Below, piece after piece: positions 54,623 through 64,000 of a stretch of DNA of 64,000 bases (its first letter is position 1; every line of letters starts with the position of its first letter). The notes beneath the pieces are model-generated. The model saw only the letters and a list, made by a program, of their open reading frames with translations. It did not search any database and was not told the origin of the DNA. A program made the translations under genes and the position numbers. Source of the DNA: Oscheius dolichura (Eukaryota > Nematoda > Chromadorea > Rhabditida > Rhabditidae); assembly GCA_932521035.1 (NCBI GenBank), contig OW051492.1, forward strand, positions 9,486,001 through 9,550,000, read 5' to 3'.

Positions 54623-55969
54623 ATGGCTCCCAGGAAAGACGAAAAGGTGGCAGCTGCTTCTACACCTGCGGATTCAACTAAACAAAAAGCTGGGCCCCTT
54701 GCACCCCATTGCGTTAGCAATGTTCAGGTTAACCTTCCCGTAAACAAGGTTTGTATTTTTTGTAATGTATTTTTGTAAAATGTTTTTCAGGTTGTTGTCC
54801 ATCCTCTTGTTCTGCTCAGTGTGGTAGACCATTTCAATCGCGTGAGCAAGACCCAAAGCGTTAAGCGGGTCGTGGGAGTGCTTTTGGGTTCCATGAAGAA
54901 TGGAAAAGTACTAGATATTGGAAACAGCTTTGCTGGTAGGCGTTGTCATCTTATTTATTCGTCGTTCCTATTTTAGTACCTTTTGATGAAGATGAAAAGG
55001 ACAAAAACACGTGGTTTTTGGACATGGATTATTTGGAGAGTATGTACGGCATGTTTTATAAAGTAGCCGCTAAGGAAAAGATTGTCGGATGGTACCATAC
55101 TGGTCCTAAGCTACACAAGGTTAAATTCCTTCGTGATTCGTTTTTATTACCTGCTATTCAGAATGACATTATTATTAACGATCAGCTGAAGAAATTTACT
55201 CCTAATCCGGTACTTGTGATCATTGAAGCCGAACCTAAAGATATTGGGCTTCCTACCGAAGCTTACGTTGAAGTTCAGGAAGTTCATGATGTAAGTATTG
55301 TGTAGATTTTCTTATTTGAGCCTTTTGTAGGATGGAACTCCTCCTGTTAAAACTTTCGAGCATGTTCCCAGTGAAATCGGTGCTGAGGAAGCCGAAGAAG
55401 TCGGAGTAGAGCATTTGCTGAGAGATATTAAAGACCAGACGGCAGGAACACTTTCGCAGAGAGTCACGGATCAGCTCATGGGATTGCATGGGCTCTATAC
55501 GCAACTCAACGAAATTGAAAAGTAGAAAACAGCGAATAATAATTTTACACTATTCTTTTAGCTATCTTCGTGAAGTTGTCAACGGAAAGCTGCCTGTCAA
55601 CCATCCTGTTATCTATTACATTCAAGTATGTCCAGGTTTATATGTGGCTAATTTGATTCCTGTAGGAAGTTCTTAATCTTCTTCCCGACGTCAGCCATCC
55701 TGAATATGTGACGGCACAAAATGTGCAAACTAATGATCAGTTGATGTGCGTCTACATGGGTTCCCTTGTACGCTCTGTCATTGCTTTGCACAATCTTATT
55801 GACAACAAGGTACACTTTTTGTTCTTCGATATTTTGAAAATCCAAAATCTTTTAGCTGTCCCTGCAAAAGACCGAACAGGAAAAAGAAAACGGAGAAGGC
55901 GATAAGAAGAAGGAGGAGAAAAAAGAGGAGAAGAAGGATGAAAAGAAAGATAAAGTAAAATCTAAGTAA
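54623..55969 (+). CDS. rpn-8: 26S proteasome lid subunit RPN8 (PSMD7)
   Basis: RPN8 pairs with the deubiquitinase RPN11 in the 19S lid of the proteasome. Seven exons (54623-54748, 54791-54935, 54977-55290, 55331-55521, 55562-55625, 55666-55809, 55856-55969) join in phase to 365 aa. The MPN domain is clear: [61 protein letters not shown] and [15 protein letters not shown]. As in other RPN8 proteins it lacks the metalloprotease JAMM ligands, so it is structural. The C-terminal helices [27 protein letters not shown] and [21 protein letters not shown] are diagnostic. The tail is a KKEEKKE run. Five of the six introns are 40-46 bp; intron 6 is too (46 bp). ATTTGCAG lies 1 nt before the ATG. The gene converges with the START gene, 116 bp away. 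Confidence 0.97.
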
Positions 55970-56085
55970 CACGGTCTCATTTATTTATGTATAATACTTG
56001 TCTGTCATCAAAGCCGGTAGTAAGTAAACTTTTTTATGGAGTTAATTTACATTTATTTACATTTTTTGTTCAGTTTGCGATTACG

Positions 56086-57214
56086 CTATGACCTGGCTGA
56101 TACGGACTTCTTTCTCGAAAGTTCTTCAAAATACAGACGATTGTGTTTGGAATCCAAGAGCGTTATTTTCCCGATTACCTGGTTGACCAAAGCTTTTGGA
56201 AGGAGTCCCTTCGGATCAGCCAGCATTACAGCATCAATAATTGTTGTGTTGTCTTTTGTTGGATGAGGCATCATCCTGGCCCCGCCAAGAAAGATATGAG
56301 CTCTAGAAAGAAGCTCACGACGTATTATTTGAGCCGGTACCGGACTTTATCCTTCCTCTCAGGGCAGTCGTCATGGTCTATGCTTCTCGTAGCCAAGAGA
56401 TATCCGTGTTCTGTTTTCCGGTACATTCGCGTACAAACAACCTCCCTTCCACTGATGAAGAATAGGTCGTTATGGCCGTACTGAACACGGATAAAAAACC
56501 GGTTTAGCTTTACAAAACAGATTATCTTCAATTTGAACTCATATGGCCGCGGTCGGCGGATGAGTCAGAAAACATACTGGTTTTTGGACTTATGATCCGT
56601 TTTCATTTTTCTCTGGAGCTTTCCAACGATGAAAGGCTTTAGATAAGACTTTAAGGGAGGTCAAAAAAAAGTCTTTTCAAGGAAATTCAGCCGATAGCCG
56701 GGGTGAACTCACATTGCAGATGTCAAAATTGGGTGTAATAACGGCCAATTGTTTAGCATAAGCTACATTTGGATTCCAATTGGGTAGCTTTTCCATTCCG
56801 TCCCAGGTTTCTTCCTTTATTAGGTCCATATGAGCCGGGAGAATCGTCTAAAATTGAATTTTTGTTATTAATTAATTTTTCGGACCCGAATAGTGACCAT
56901 TTTTCCTTGTTGCATATTTTTACTGTGTACAATTGCTCCGTGTTCGTCTTCTCCTTCCTAAAATAATTTTTTTGGAGTAAAATAAAGTATGAAATACCTT
57001 TTTCCAGCCGATTTTCTCTTCATATTCGGTACTTTTGAATAATTCGTCCAATTCTATGAACGCATCACTGGCCACGTTCAAAAATGGCGAATACTGTAAA
57101 ATTATCGACTTATTTTATTTTATAGAATTTATAAAATATAAAAATAAATATAATTACCTTCAAATTCTGTTCAGAAAGAGTGTCCGTCACTCCATAGGCG
57201 GTAAACGACTCCAT
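56086..57214 (-). CDS. START-domain lipid-binding protein
   Basis: START domains bind a sterol, phospholipid or ceramide in a hydrophobic cavity and move it between membranes. Six exons (57158-57214, 56998-57093, 56886-56957, 56713-56847, 56341-56480, 56086-56302) join in phase to 238 aa, so the whole protein is essentially one START domain. The family pattern is visible in IKEETWDGMEKLPNWNPNV, YGHNDLFFISGREVVCTRMY, HGYLLATRSIDHDDCPERKD KVRAHIFLGGARMMPHP and LADPKGLLPKALVNQVIGKI. The nearest animal relatives by these motifs are small STARD proteins, but the lipid cannot be told. CTCCTCTAG lies 2 nt before the ATG. Exon 3's donor (GTCCGA) is weak. An open frame just upstream (57240-57356) has no supported role. 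Confidence 0.88.
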
Positions 57215-57576
57215 TGCTAGAGGAGAAGTAGCACAGCGTTATCTTTTGACCATATGATTGCCTTTTTGGAGAAATGATAACAAAAATGGCTTGTTTTTCT
57301 GCTTCAAGACGACGCGAGGAGCTGATTTCAATATAGAAATCACGAGTAGAAGGCATAATCAAAGGTTGATGAGCCTTTTTCCCAGGTTACTATGGCGATC
57401 TGGCAGGGAAAACGAAAAAGGGCACGAAATCAAGGTTTTATTAGACTTTTTCACGGGGATGGAGAAAGAGGTTAGCTTCCTTATTTTATAAAAATTCAAC
57501 CAGGAAAAAAAATTAGAAGTCAGATAGACGAGAAATTGGAAGTAGAAAAGTCCAAGACGATCTTTGGTCCAGTGCG

Positions 57577-57672
57577 CCTGCACCCGTAAAATCTCGGCAG
57601 CATTGCCTACTTTGGTAGGGGGTCCGCGGATTCTTCAGATCTTTCAGCTGCTGAGATTTTACGGGTGCCTGG
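57577..57672. repeat. Family B fold-back element
   Basis: CCTGCACCCGTAAAATCTCG GCAG at the left and CTGCTGAGATTTTACGGGTG at the right, about 45 bp apart. Confidence 0.85.
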
Positions 57673-58589
57673 CACAACTCGGAATCTGGCACAACTCGGC
57701 TTCCATAGCTCGTTTTCATGCGTTTTATTCAATTTTCACTGGATTTTCGACGGTTAACGGACTGTGCTCCTTTTCCTTACAGGACTCATTGAGCAAAATA
57801 GCCTATTTTTACAGTAAGATTGCTTCAGGACGGAGAAAACTTGTAGAGCGGAAGAAACGGTCCCATTGTCCTCCTCATCGCCACCTCCAAAGAGGTGGCT
57901 TCTCCAAAAATTTACTCAAAAAATTGGCCGAAGCCATTGAGACAGCATTCCCTAGAGTACAGGGAGCCGCTCTATATATACATATCAGTTTCTTTGACCT
58001 ACAGCGAATACAATTGAAAGACTTCGAGACAAAGGTTGTCTATTCCCCGAAGTGCCGAGTTTTTACGAGTGCAGCGGAATTGACAAGAAGCTGACAAGAA
58101 TTCCCCCCTTCTTTCTGACTCACGAGAAGACAAATAATCCACCGAAAATATACAGAAATAACGTGGTCGTCCTTTATGGATCAAATAACCTCTCTGTTCC
58201 GCCTATCAAATCTCGGCAAAAATATCATAAAAAGGTCTTCTCGGGTGTTTTCTTAACAGCCAAAACATTCCAAATCTTTATAAGGGCGTATTGGAATGGA
58301 ACATCCATCTTTTCCCACCATTCTTCCCTATTTTTTTCTATTTCGCCGCCTCCAAAGAAGTGACTTTTCTTCAAAAAATGACCCAGTAGTCATAAATTCT
58401 GGTTGAGAAGCATTCCCCCCGGGTAGCGGAGAGCTCTCTGGAATCATATTTTTGGGGATTAAATGAGGTCGAGTCGAATTAGAGCTAAAGAATTATGCTT
58501 TCCCCAGAAATGCCGAGATTTTACAAGTGCAGCGGAACCTAATTTTAATCCGGTAAGATCTGAAAACGGAAAAAAAGTGAGCCGGTGAT

Positions 58590-58672
58590 CCGCACCCGTA
58601 AAATCTCGGCAGCTCCACGCACTGTTGGAAAGTTAGAAATCCTTCAATTGCCGAGAATGTACGGGTGCAGGC
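58590..58672. repeat. Family B fold-back element
   Basis: CCGCACCCGTAAAATCTCGG CAG and TTGCCGAGAATGTACGGGTG CAGG, about 35 bp apart. Confidence 0.85.
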
Positions 58673-59245
58673 GCACGGTTTTTTATGCCGAAAGCTGCCA
58701 ATCTCGGAAAGGGCGAGTTTTTCGGGTGCAGTAACTATTCTTCCGTTTTGAAATTGGACCCAAAGGTTCCCAGTACTTGAACCAGGATTACTGTAACCTG
58801 TTTTAGGCCAGAATTCCCTTCCCCCTCAAAAACCAAGGCTCAAATGCCTAGTCATCCTTCTGAGCCTTGTTTAGTCCCAATTTATCTTGGTCCAAGAGTT
58901 GAATCACAGGGTATTACGGTAGAATGCCCTCTTGCAGAAGAGGACGACGGTATACTGTCTTCTTTTTCGTTTTTAAAGATCTAAAATCAATTTTTTCCAT
59001 CAATTACGGGGGTCAATTTCCCCCCTCCAATCAGTACCTTTTTTATCCAGTTCGCTCCGCCGTTGTGTCTCCTCAGTCATCCGAATCATGCACGGGGGGA
59101 GGGCGAGATTATCCGGAACACAACAAGTTGGGCCGGATGGATGGAGTAGATGACTGACTGATCGGCACCCGCCGCCGAGGGGAGCTTACTCATTTCTCTC
59201 CCCCTCTCTCTAGTCCAGAATCATATATCGTTCTGTCGGCTGGGT

Positions 59246-59382
59246 CCTCGATAGCCCGCTCCCCTGCACCCGTAAAGTCTTGGCAGTTAGATCGTCTTTA
59301 TACAAAACTGTGATGCGCCTTTATATCTTATTCCTGCCGCGACTTTACGGGTGCGGGGGGCCGGACTATCCAGGGAGTCGAG
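59246..59382. repeat. Family B fold-back, long arms
   Basis: TCCTCGATAGCCCGCTCCCC TGCACCCGTAAAGTCTTGG, with spacer GATCGTCTTTATACAAAACT, and CTGCCGCGACTTTACGGGTG CGGG with GCCGGACTATCCAGG. Confidence 0.88.
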
Positions 59383-60575
59383 CCGTCCACTAGCTAGCCA
59401 TCTCTCTCTCCCTCTATCCCCCGTATCCTCGTATCCCCTTACGGGGATTAATTTTTATGTCTCTGGACAGTGAAATGTCCTCGTTTTGATCAAAAAAGAG
59501 CGGCCAAATTTGGAAAATTCTTGAAAAATTCCACCAGATCGAAGGTTCAAGTTGTGGGTCATTTTTCTCCTTTTGCAAGGGTTACTGTAGCTTTTTTTGT
59601 TCAAGCACACATTCAAACATGTGAACATTCCTTTTATTTCCCTTCCCTACCTTGTATTTTAGCTATTTTTCATTTTTTAAAGCTCTTGTTCTGATAAAAA
59701 CCGAGCAAACTCCATTTCAGATCGAAAAATTCCGAATTTTTTGGAATATCATCAATTTTCTTCATATTTCCTCGTCCTTTCCCTGTTCTGATTAGATTTC
59801 CCCCGTTTTAAAATGTCTATTCTTCTAATTTTGAGCTTATAATAGAAAGTACGGTGTCCTCTCCTCCTCCTCCCCCTAGTAAATAACTAGTTTCCGCCTA
59901 CTTTCACTCGCCCCGCTCATCATGTTTACAACCACGACAATTTGTTGTGATGTCATCTCCGGCGTGTCATATCCTTTATGAGACTGTATGTTTTTAACCT
60001 TCCGGCCGGGTTTTGGGGCGGGAAGGTTAAAAACACAGGGAAGGAAGGAGAGGAACAGTACACAAACGAGGGGGGACAGAGATCATTGGGGTAGGATTTT
60101 CAGACTTCTCTCCTCTTTGCACAATCAGTTTTGATCAGTTGTCCAACATTAGAAGCTTTATAACCTCCTTGATATCCGCTTGATTGTGGGGATTCGACCT
60201 TTCGGAGCGGCCGAAGCTGGGGAACTCGGCCTGGTACCATTTTTGACCCTTGAAAGCCCCAGTTGACCCCGGAGGGTCCGCTGATCTTGAATTTCAACAG
60301 GGAAACCCTATCCTAGACTTGAAAATAAAACTTGTACTTGACGAAATATCCCTGTACTGCGTACTGGGATATAGGGATTTGGAGTCGAATAAGATCTCTG
60401 GTCGAACTGAACTCTCGCTATGGGGGACTATTTTTACCGGGCAACTGATCTCTCCTCTTCATATTTCCCCTTTGATATAGTCCTGTTCTTCTTCTTATCC
60501 TACCTTTCCCGGGCCATTTTCCTCGGCTACGGCTCTTCTATGGGATTACCTGGGAAGGCCCCCGGGGTCTCGCAA

Positions 60576-60650
60576 GTCCTCGATTGCCCGATCCCCTGCA
60601 CCCGTAAAGTCTCGGCAGGAGGATCATCTTCATCAAAGCTGTTACAAAAA
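60576..60650 (+). repeat. Family B left half only
   Basis: TCCTCGATTGCCCGATCCCC TGCACCCGTAAAGTCTCGGC AGGAGGATCATCTTCATCAA AGCTGTTAC, after which the element ends without a right arm. Confidence 0.75.
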
Positions 60651-61216
60651 AATACACTCTATTTTGAGCCTTTTCCCCCGGGAAACCATTCCCTGACTCA
60701 TTTCCAAGGGTCAGAGTTTCCCCCTTCAGTCCCAGACGGTCGTAACCCGCCGGCTCATCTAAATCCCTCCAGTTCCAAATGACTGTTTTCATCACGGGAC
60801 ACTAAACAAAATATTTTTGTCCTTCCGCCGGGATATTTTTCGAGGAGGAGATACCGAGAGGGGGAGGGGCTATCCCCTCGGTCTAAAGAGTCCACCCCCT
60901 CTCATTTTTAGATCCCCTCCTCCCTCCGGGGGTCATAGTGACCCCATTCGAGTTCATCGACACTTTCTATTTGTCTCCACATGTTCTGTTGCCCCCTTCC
61001 CCCTCCGGAAATCGCCACCCTCACCTCCTCCCTTCCCGGGGGGCGAGAGGCTGACCGGAAGCTGTCCGCAACTCAAAGAACCAGGGCGAACACAACACAA
61101 CACAACTACTAGTAGTATAGTCAAGGGCCCAATTATATAGGACCTTTTTTAGAATTTTTTCCCGGGCTTTATGGGGGAAATTTTAACCACAGGCCCGCAA
61201 TACCACAGCAAGACCG

Positions 61217-61888
61217 CCACAGTTAGACAGCTTTCTATAAAAGAATCGGGCATTTTCTTTGTTTTTCTGCATTTCCTAGAAATTTTTCGGGTCCTTTTTT
61301 GTAGTAGACTAGTCACAGCACCACAGTACCACAGCGAGACTGCCACAGCTGCCACAGTGAATCCACCACAGTTAGACAGAGTCATATTGAAAAGAGCACC
61401 GTTTCCGTCATTTTTTTGCTCCTTTTCGAGATTTCTGGTCCCTTTTCGGTTTATTAGCTGCTCTAGGACCATATAACCACAGTAAGACAGCCATTATTTT
61501 TAAAAAGTTCTATTTTCGCATTTTCTGACCCATTTTCTTCTCTCAAGGCTTCTAGAACCATTTCCAGTCTACGTTTTCATATTTTCTGGTTTAAAACGGG
61601 CCTAAAATGAAGGTAATACTGTACTATTTCCCGAAATATTCTAAAAATATCCCCCGAAATGTTATAATTTGTTCAAATATGGTCTCTTCCCGGCGGGACC
61701 CCTTGTTATTGTGATTTATCTACGCTATTATTTGCATATGTTACATTATCCTTCCGGTTTTGTTTTTCTAGCTGTACGAACTACAAATAAACAACTGCAC
61801 TTTAAAAGGCTCGAAATTTCCCCTCCATTTACGATTTCCCGGCGGTTCGCGCCACAGTTAGAGGCGCGCTGTCTAACTGTGGCTCCCT
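61217..61888. repeat. Family E motif cluster
   Basis: CCACAGTTAGACAG occurs at 61217 and 61367, a variant CCACAGTAAGACAG at about 61478, and an inverted pair CCACAGTTAGAGG / GCTGTCTAACTGTGGCTCC at 61851-61888. Extra CCACAGYRAGAC and ACCACAG repeats fill 61190-61340. Confidence 0.75.
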
Positions 61889-61943
61889 TTCTCCAATTTT
61901 CTTCCGAATTTTCCCCAAAAAATAGCTTTTATTGCAGAGAATA

Positions 61944-63784
61944 ATGTTATTTATATTACTGGTACTTTTTATCCCTGCGCGGGGACAAAATCCCTGTACT
62001 AGAGGGCAGCCAGCCCAACTGGCTACGGTGGCGGTCTGGTCGCGACAAAACGACTCCCAGACGGTTTTTCGAATAAGTGATGAGGATCTATCGGATGAGG
62101 GATTTGAACGGTAGGCTATTCCATCTGTTTCTATTAAAAAATCGCTTCAGCAGCCCGTCGGATAGAGAAAATTTCCCCGTTCAATTGTCAAGAGAGCCGG
62201 GAAGCTGCCCAGTTGGACTTTGCGCCTTGAGATTGAGCACTAGCCGCCGAATTAGCGATGGTACGTTATTCTCCGTCCTTTCTACTCCATCCTAAACAAA
62301 AAAAATTAGAAAAAAAGCTTTAAAATCTGTTAAAGAAGAGCGCAGTTCAAAAGCGCGCGCCGTAACCCTGCCCCCATTCTAAAACTCTTCCAAATAGCTA
62401 TTATAACCATTTTTTATGATTTTTTCTTACTTTCTATGATGCTAACAGCGTGGAGATTACTGTAAAGAAAGAAGAATAGAAAAAAAGTTAGAAATAACTG
62501 AGAAAATGAAGAGAAATGACATCTGGCAGGCTGTTAGGATGGAGCGCCGTTACAGCGCGGCGTTTTGGATTTTCTGGCTGGAGATTACGGTATATATAAT
62601 TTTTAGGTGCTATTCTCCATACAGAGGATGTTTATGCTCTTCCCGAAGGTTATGAAGCTCTCCATGACGACTTTTACTGTGGTCGGGCGCTGGGTGACTG
62701 TGGAGCAGATGTACCCATCTACCGTTATACCCAGGGCAGAGGTCCTACAGCGACTCCCGGCTACAGTATGGATGCTTCCGCCACGATTCCCGGCTTTACC
62801 CGGGATCCTCGGCCAATTTGCTATGGTTGGAGTGATGGTACCGGGTCCCGCCGTCCCGTCACCGGCGAGGGATGCCAGAAGTACAGTTCCGTTCCCAATG
62901 GACAGGTAGAAATTACAGTAACCAATAATAATTAAAGGTCTAGATAACGTATTCCGTTCGGGAGACGGCGACTTTCGCTGTAGGAACCACTGGAAACCTT
63001 CACTGTAGCAGCGGGTTCCTGTCCAGTGGTCCCACCGCGGCTCTCTGTACCCGAAGCGGGTGGAATCCTCCCCTTTTTGGAGACTGTATCCGTCAAAATG
63101 CTACCATAATCCCTAATTCTGTATCCGTCATCTCGAGCGGAAGTTCAAGACGAGGAGCACCGTGTACAGCAGCTGCTACAGTGAAGAATGGGCAGCTTGT
63201 CTATTCACAAGTGGAAAATTCTGGTAATTTTCGTTTTTCTAGACTTTGACCCCGTAAAATCTCGGCAGCTGGGAGCTATGGCGCGGCGCCGCGAGGAGAA
63301 AAGAAAATTTAACTGCCGAGATTTTACGGGTGCGGGGGAGATCGGCCCAATTGGAGTCCGAATCCGTTTTTTACCAATTTTTCGCAAAATTTAGTCGTTT
63401 TTGGAGATTTTTTTGCGTTCTAGGCTATCTAGTTAATTGTCTGCCCATTATGATAATTTTAAAGCAAATTGTATTAACTGAAATGAGTAAAAATGAGCTA
63501 TACTCCTTCCAAAGTACGATAATACCCCCAAAATGCAGGACGCCTTCCAACCGGGACCACAGCTGCTACCGTCTGCTTCCTTGGCTTTGTCTCCACCTCG
63601 TCAGCTGCTCCTCGTTGTGAAAATGGTGACTGGATTGGTCAATGGCCCATTTGTGTAGCCGCTGAGAAGGTTCAATGCCAACCGTTGACGGCGCCACCAA
63701 ATGGAGGAAAGGTAGGCTATTTTTAACCAAAAAAAAATCCTCTAAACTGGGAGAAAAGATCTCTAGGAACAACATGACAATTAG
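61944..63784 (+). CDS. Secreted Sushi (CCP) domain protein, 3' end uncertain
   Basis: MLFILLVLFIPARG is a signal peptide. Five exons (61944-62110, 62151-62260, 62607-62905, 62944-63223, 63539-63711) join in phase. The first ~190 residues are Cys-poor to moderately Cys-rich and unrecognised. Two Sushi/CCP modules follow: CQKYSSVPNGQITYS ... GTTGNLHCSSGFLSSGPTA ... GWNPPLFGDC, and CTAAATVKNGQLVYS ... LPTGTTAATVCFLGF ... GDWIGQWPIC. A third starts CQPLTAPPNGGK. The next exon (after CTCTAG at 63766) reads MTISDGNYDEVG in the frame expected of a Sushi module, but phase 0 gives a stop after five codons at 63784. So either a lesion or a missed splice site lies here, and the true end is not settled. 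Sushi modules mediate extracellular binding. A TATTGCAG acceptor lies 7 nt before the ATG. Intron 2 holds a family A MITE and intron 4 a family B fold-back. Confidence 0.75.
62352..62555. repeat. Family A MITE (Sushi gene intron 2)
   Basis: GCGCGCGCCGTAACCCTGCC CCCATTCT ... CTAACAGCGTGGAGATTACT ... GTTAGGATGGAGCGCCGTTA. Confidence 0.9.
63246..63340. repeat. Family B fold-back (Sushi gene intron 4)
   Basis: GACCCCGTAAAATCTCGGCA GCTGGG and CTGCCGAGATTTTACGGGTG CGGGGG. Arms of about 20 bp around a 45 bp loop. Confidence 0.85.
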
Positions 63785-64000
63785 CGATGGCAATTATGAT
63801 GAGGTGGGGCGACGGATGAGTGGTACTGGTATTGAAACTCAATGAGACAGGGAAACACCGGGGGGATTATGATTATGGCGGGGAGAAAGTGAAAACAGCG
63901 AAATTAAACAAATGTAAATACCGTCTGGCAGGGGCTAATCGATAAAAATCGGTTATTTGACGAGAGAACACGATGATATTGAGAAATTCATCTTTGTTGA
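63785..64000. other. Right edge of window
   Basis: The Sushi gene probably continues or has just ended. Frame-shifted Sushi-like coding (to a TGA at 63843) is followed by non-coding DNA to the window end. Confidence 0.4.

Larger units (their letters stand above)
57215..61943. other. Repeat-rich intergenic region, 4.7 kb
   Basis: No gene is supported. It contains family B fold-backs at 57577-57672, 58590-58672 and 59246-59382, solo arms at about 58045, 58505 and 60576-60650, and the family E cluster at 61217-61888. The plus-strand frame 57564-58094 runs through a fold-back arm (CACTRKIS type) and is not credible. C/T-rich stretches at 60830-61040 give only compositional frames. Confidence 0.5.

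Noticed and set aside
57240-57356. MPSTRDFYIEISSSRRLEAE frame as the START gene N-terminus
   Set aside because: A good acceptor directly before the ATG at 57214 starts the START protein in another frame; the upstream frame cannot be joined in phase.
57564-58094. 176-codon plus-strand frame
   Set aside because: Begins inside a family B arm (CTRKISAA is a translated fold-back) and shows no protein features.
1-64000. CRISPR array, bacterial operon or phage structure
   Set aside because: Repeats are irregularly spaced transposon-like elements and nearly all genes carry spliceosomal introns; the DNA is eukaryotic.

Overview
The window looks like nuclear DNA of a rhabditid (Caenorhabditis-like) nematode. 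The evidence is: many 38-50 bp GT-AG introns ending in TTTCAG-type acceptors; acceptors 0-20 nt upstream of start codons, as expected for spliced-leader trans-splicing; a nematode srt chemoreceptor; a piece of a major sperm protein gene; and dense AT-rich MITE-like repeats with GCGC-rich ends. No operon-like prokaryotic structure is present. All exon structures were joined by hand from reading frames and splice sites. For every multi-exon gene called coding the exon phases were checked, and exceptions are stated.

Layout. 0-6 kb: NOP58 (+) converging on a secreted tyrosinase (-). 6-13 kb: a motif array, an HMG-box/maelstrom-like protein (-) with MITEs in three introns, and a two-exon orphan with a myristoylation-like N-terminus (+). 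14-15 kb: a Skp1-related gene. 15-30 kb: repeat-rich DNA carrying a 7TM receptor (+), an MFSD8/CLN7-like transporter (+), a broken major-sperm-protein locus (-) and a large inverted-repeat element. 30-35 kb: two near-identical small protein kinases in a segmental duplication that also carries GGCCTA-rich DNA and a truncated, frameshifted Skp1 copy. 35-46 kb: a kelch-repeat protein (+), a secreted Lys/Glu-rich protein (-), an srt-class receptor (-) and a thaumatin-like protein (-). 46.6-57.2 kb: a compact gene-dense block with an 86-aa orphan (+), a BTB plus zinc-ribbon protein (-), an intronless SleB-type cell-wall hydrolase of likely bacterial origin (+), an FKBP8-like immunophilin (-), proteasome subunit rpn-8 (+) and a START-domain protein (-). 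57.2-64 kb: repeat-rich DNA and a secreted Sushi-domain gene (+) running to the right edge.

At least five repeat families recur. Family A is a ~210 bp palindromic MITE with CTCCATTCTAAAA / TTAGAATGGAGC ends, mostly in introns. Family B is a fold-back with CTGCACCCGTAAAGTCTCGG arms. Family C is ~150-170 bp starting with a GTAAACAGCGGGCG-like end. Family D is ~110 bp and begins GTAGAGCACGTC. Family E is a short GCTGTCTAACTGTGGC motif in two clusters near the two ends of the window. The most notable items are the horizontally acquired hydrolase, the kinase/Skp1 segmental duplication with decaying kinase motifs, the truncated MSP gene, a 34 bp intron in the thaumatin gene and tRNA-derived sequences in introns.
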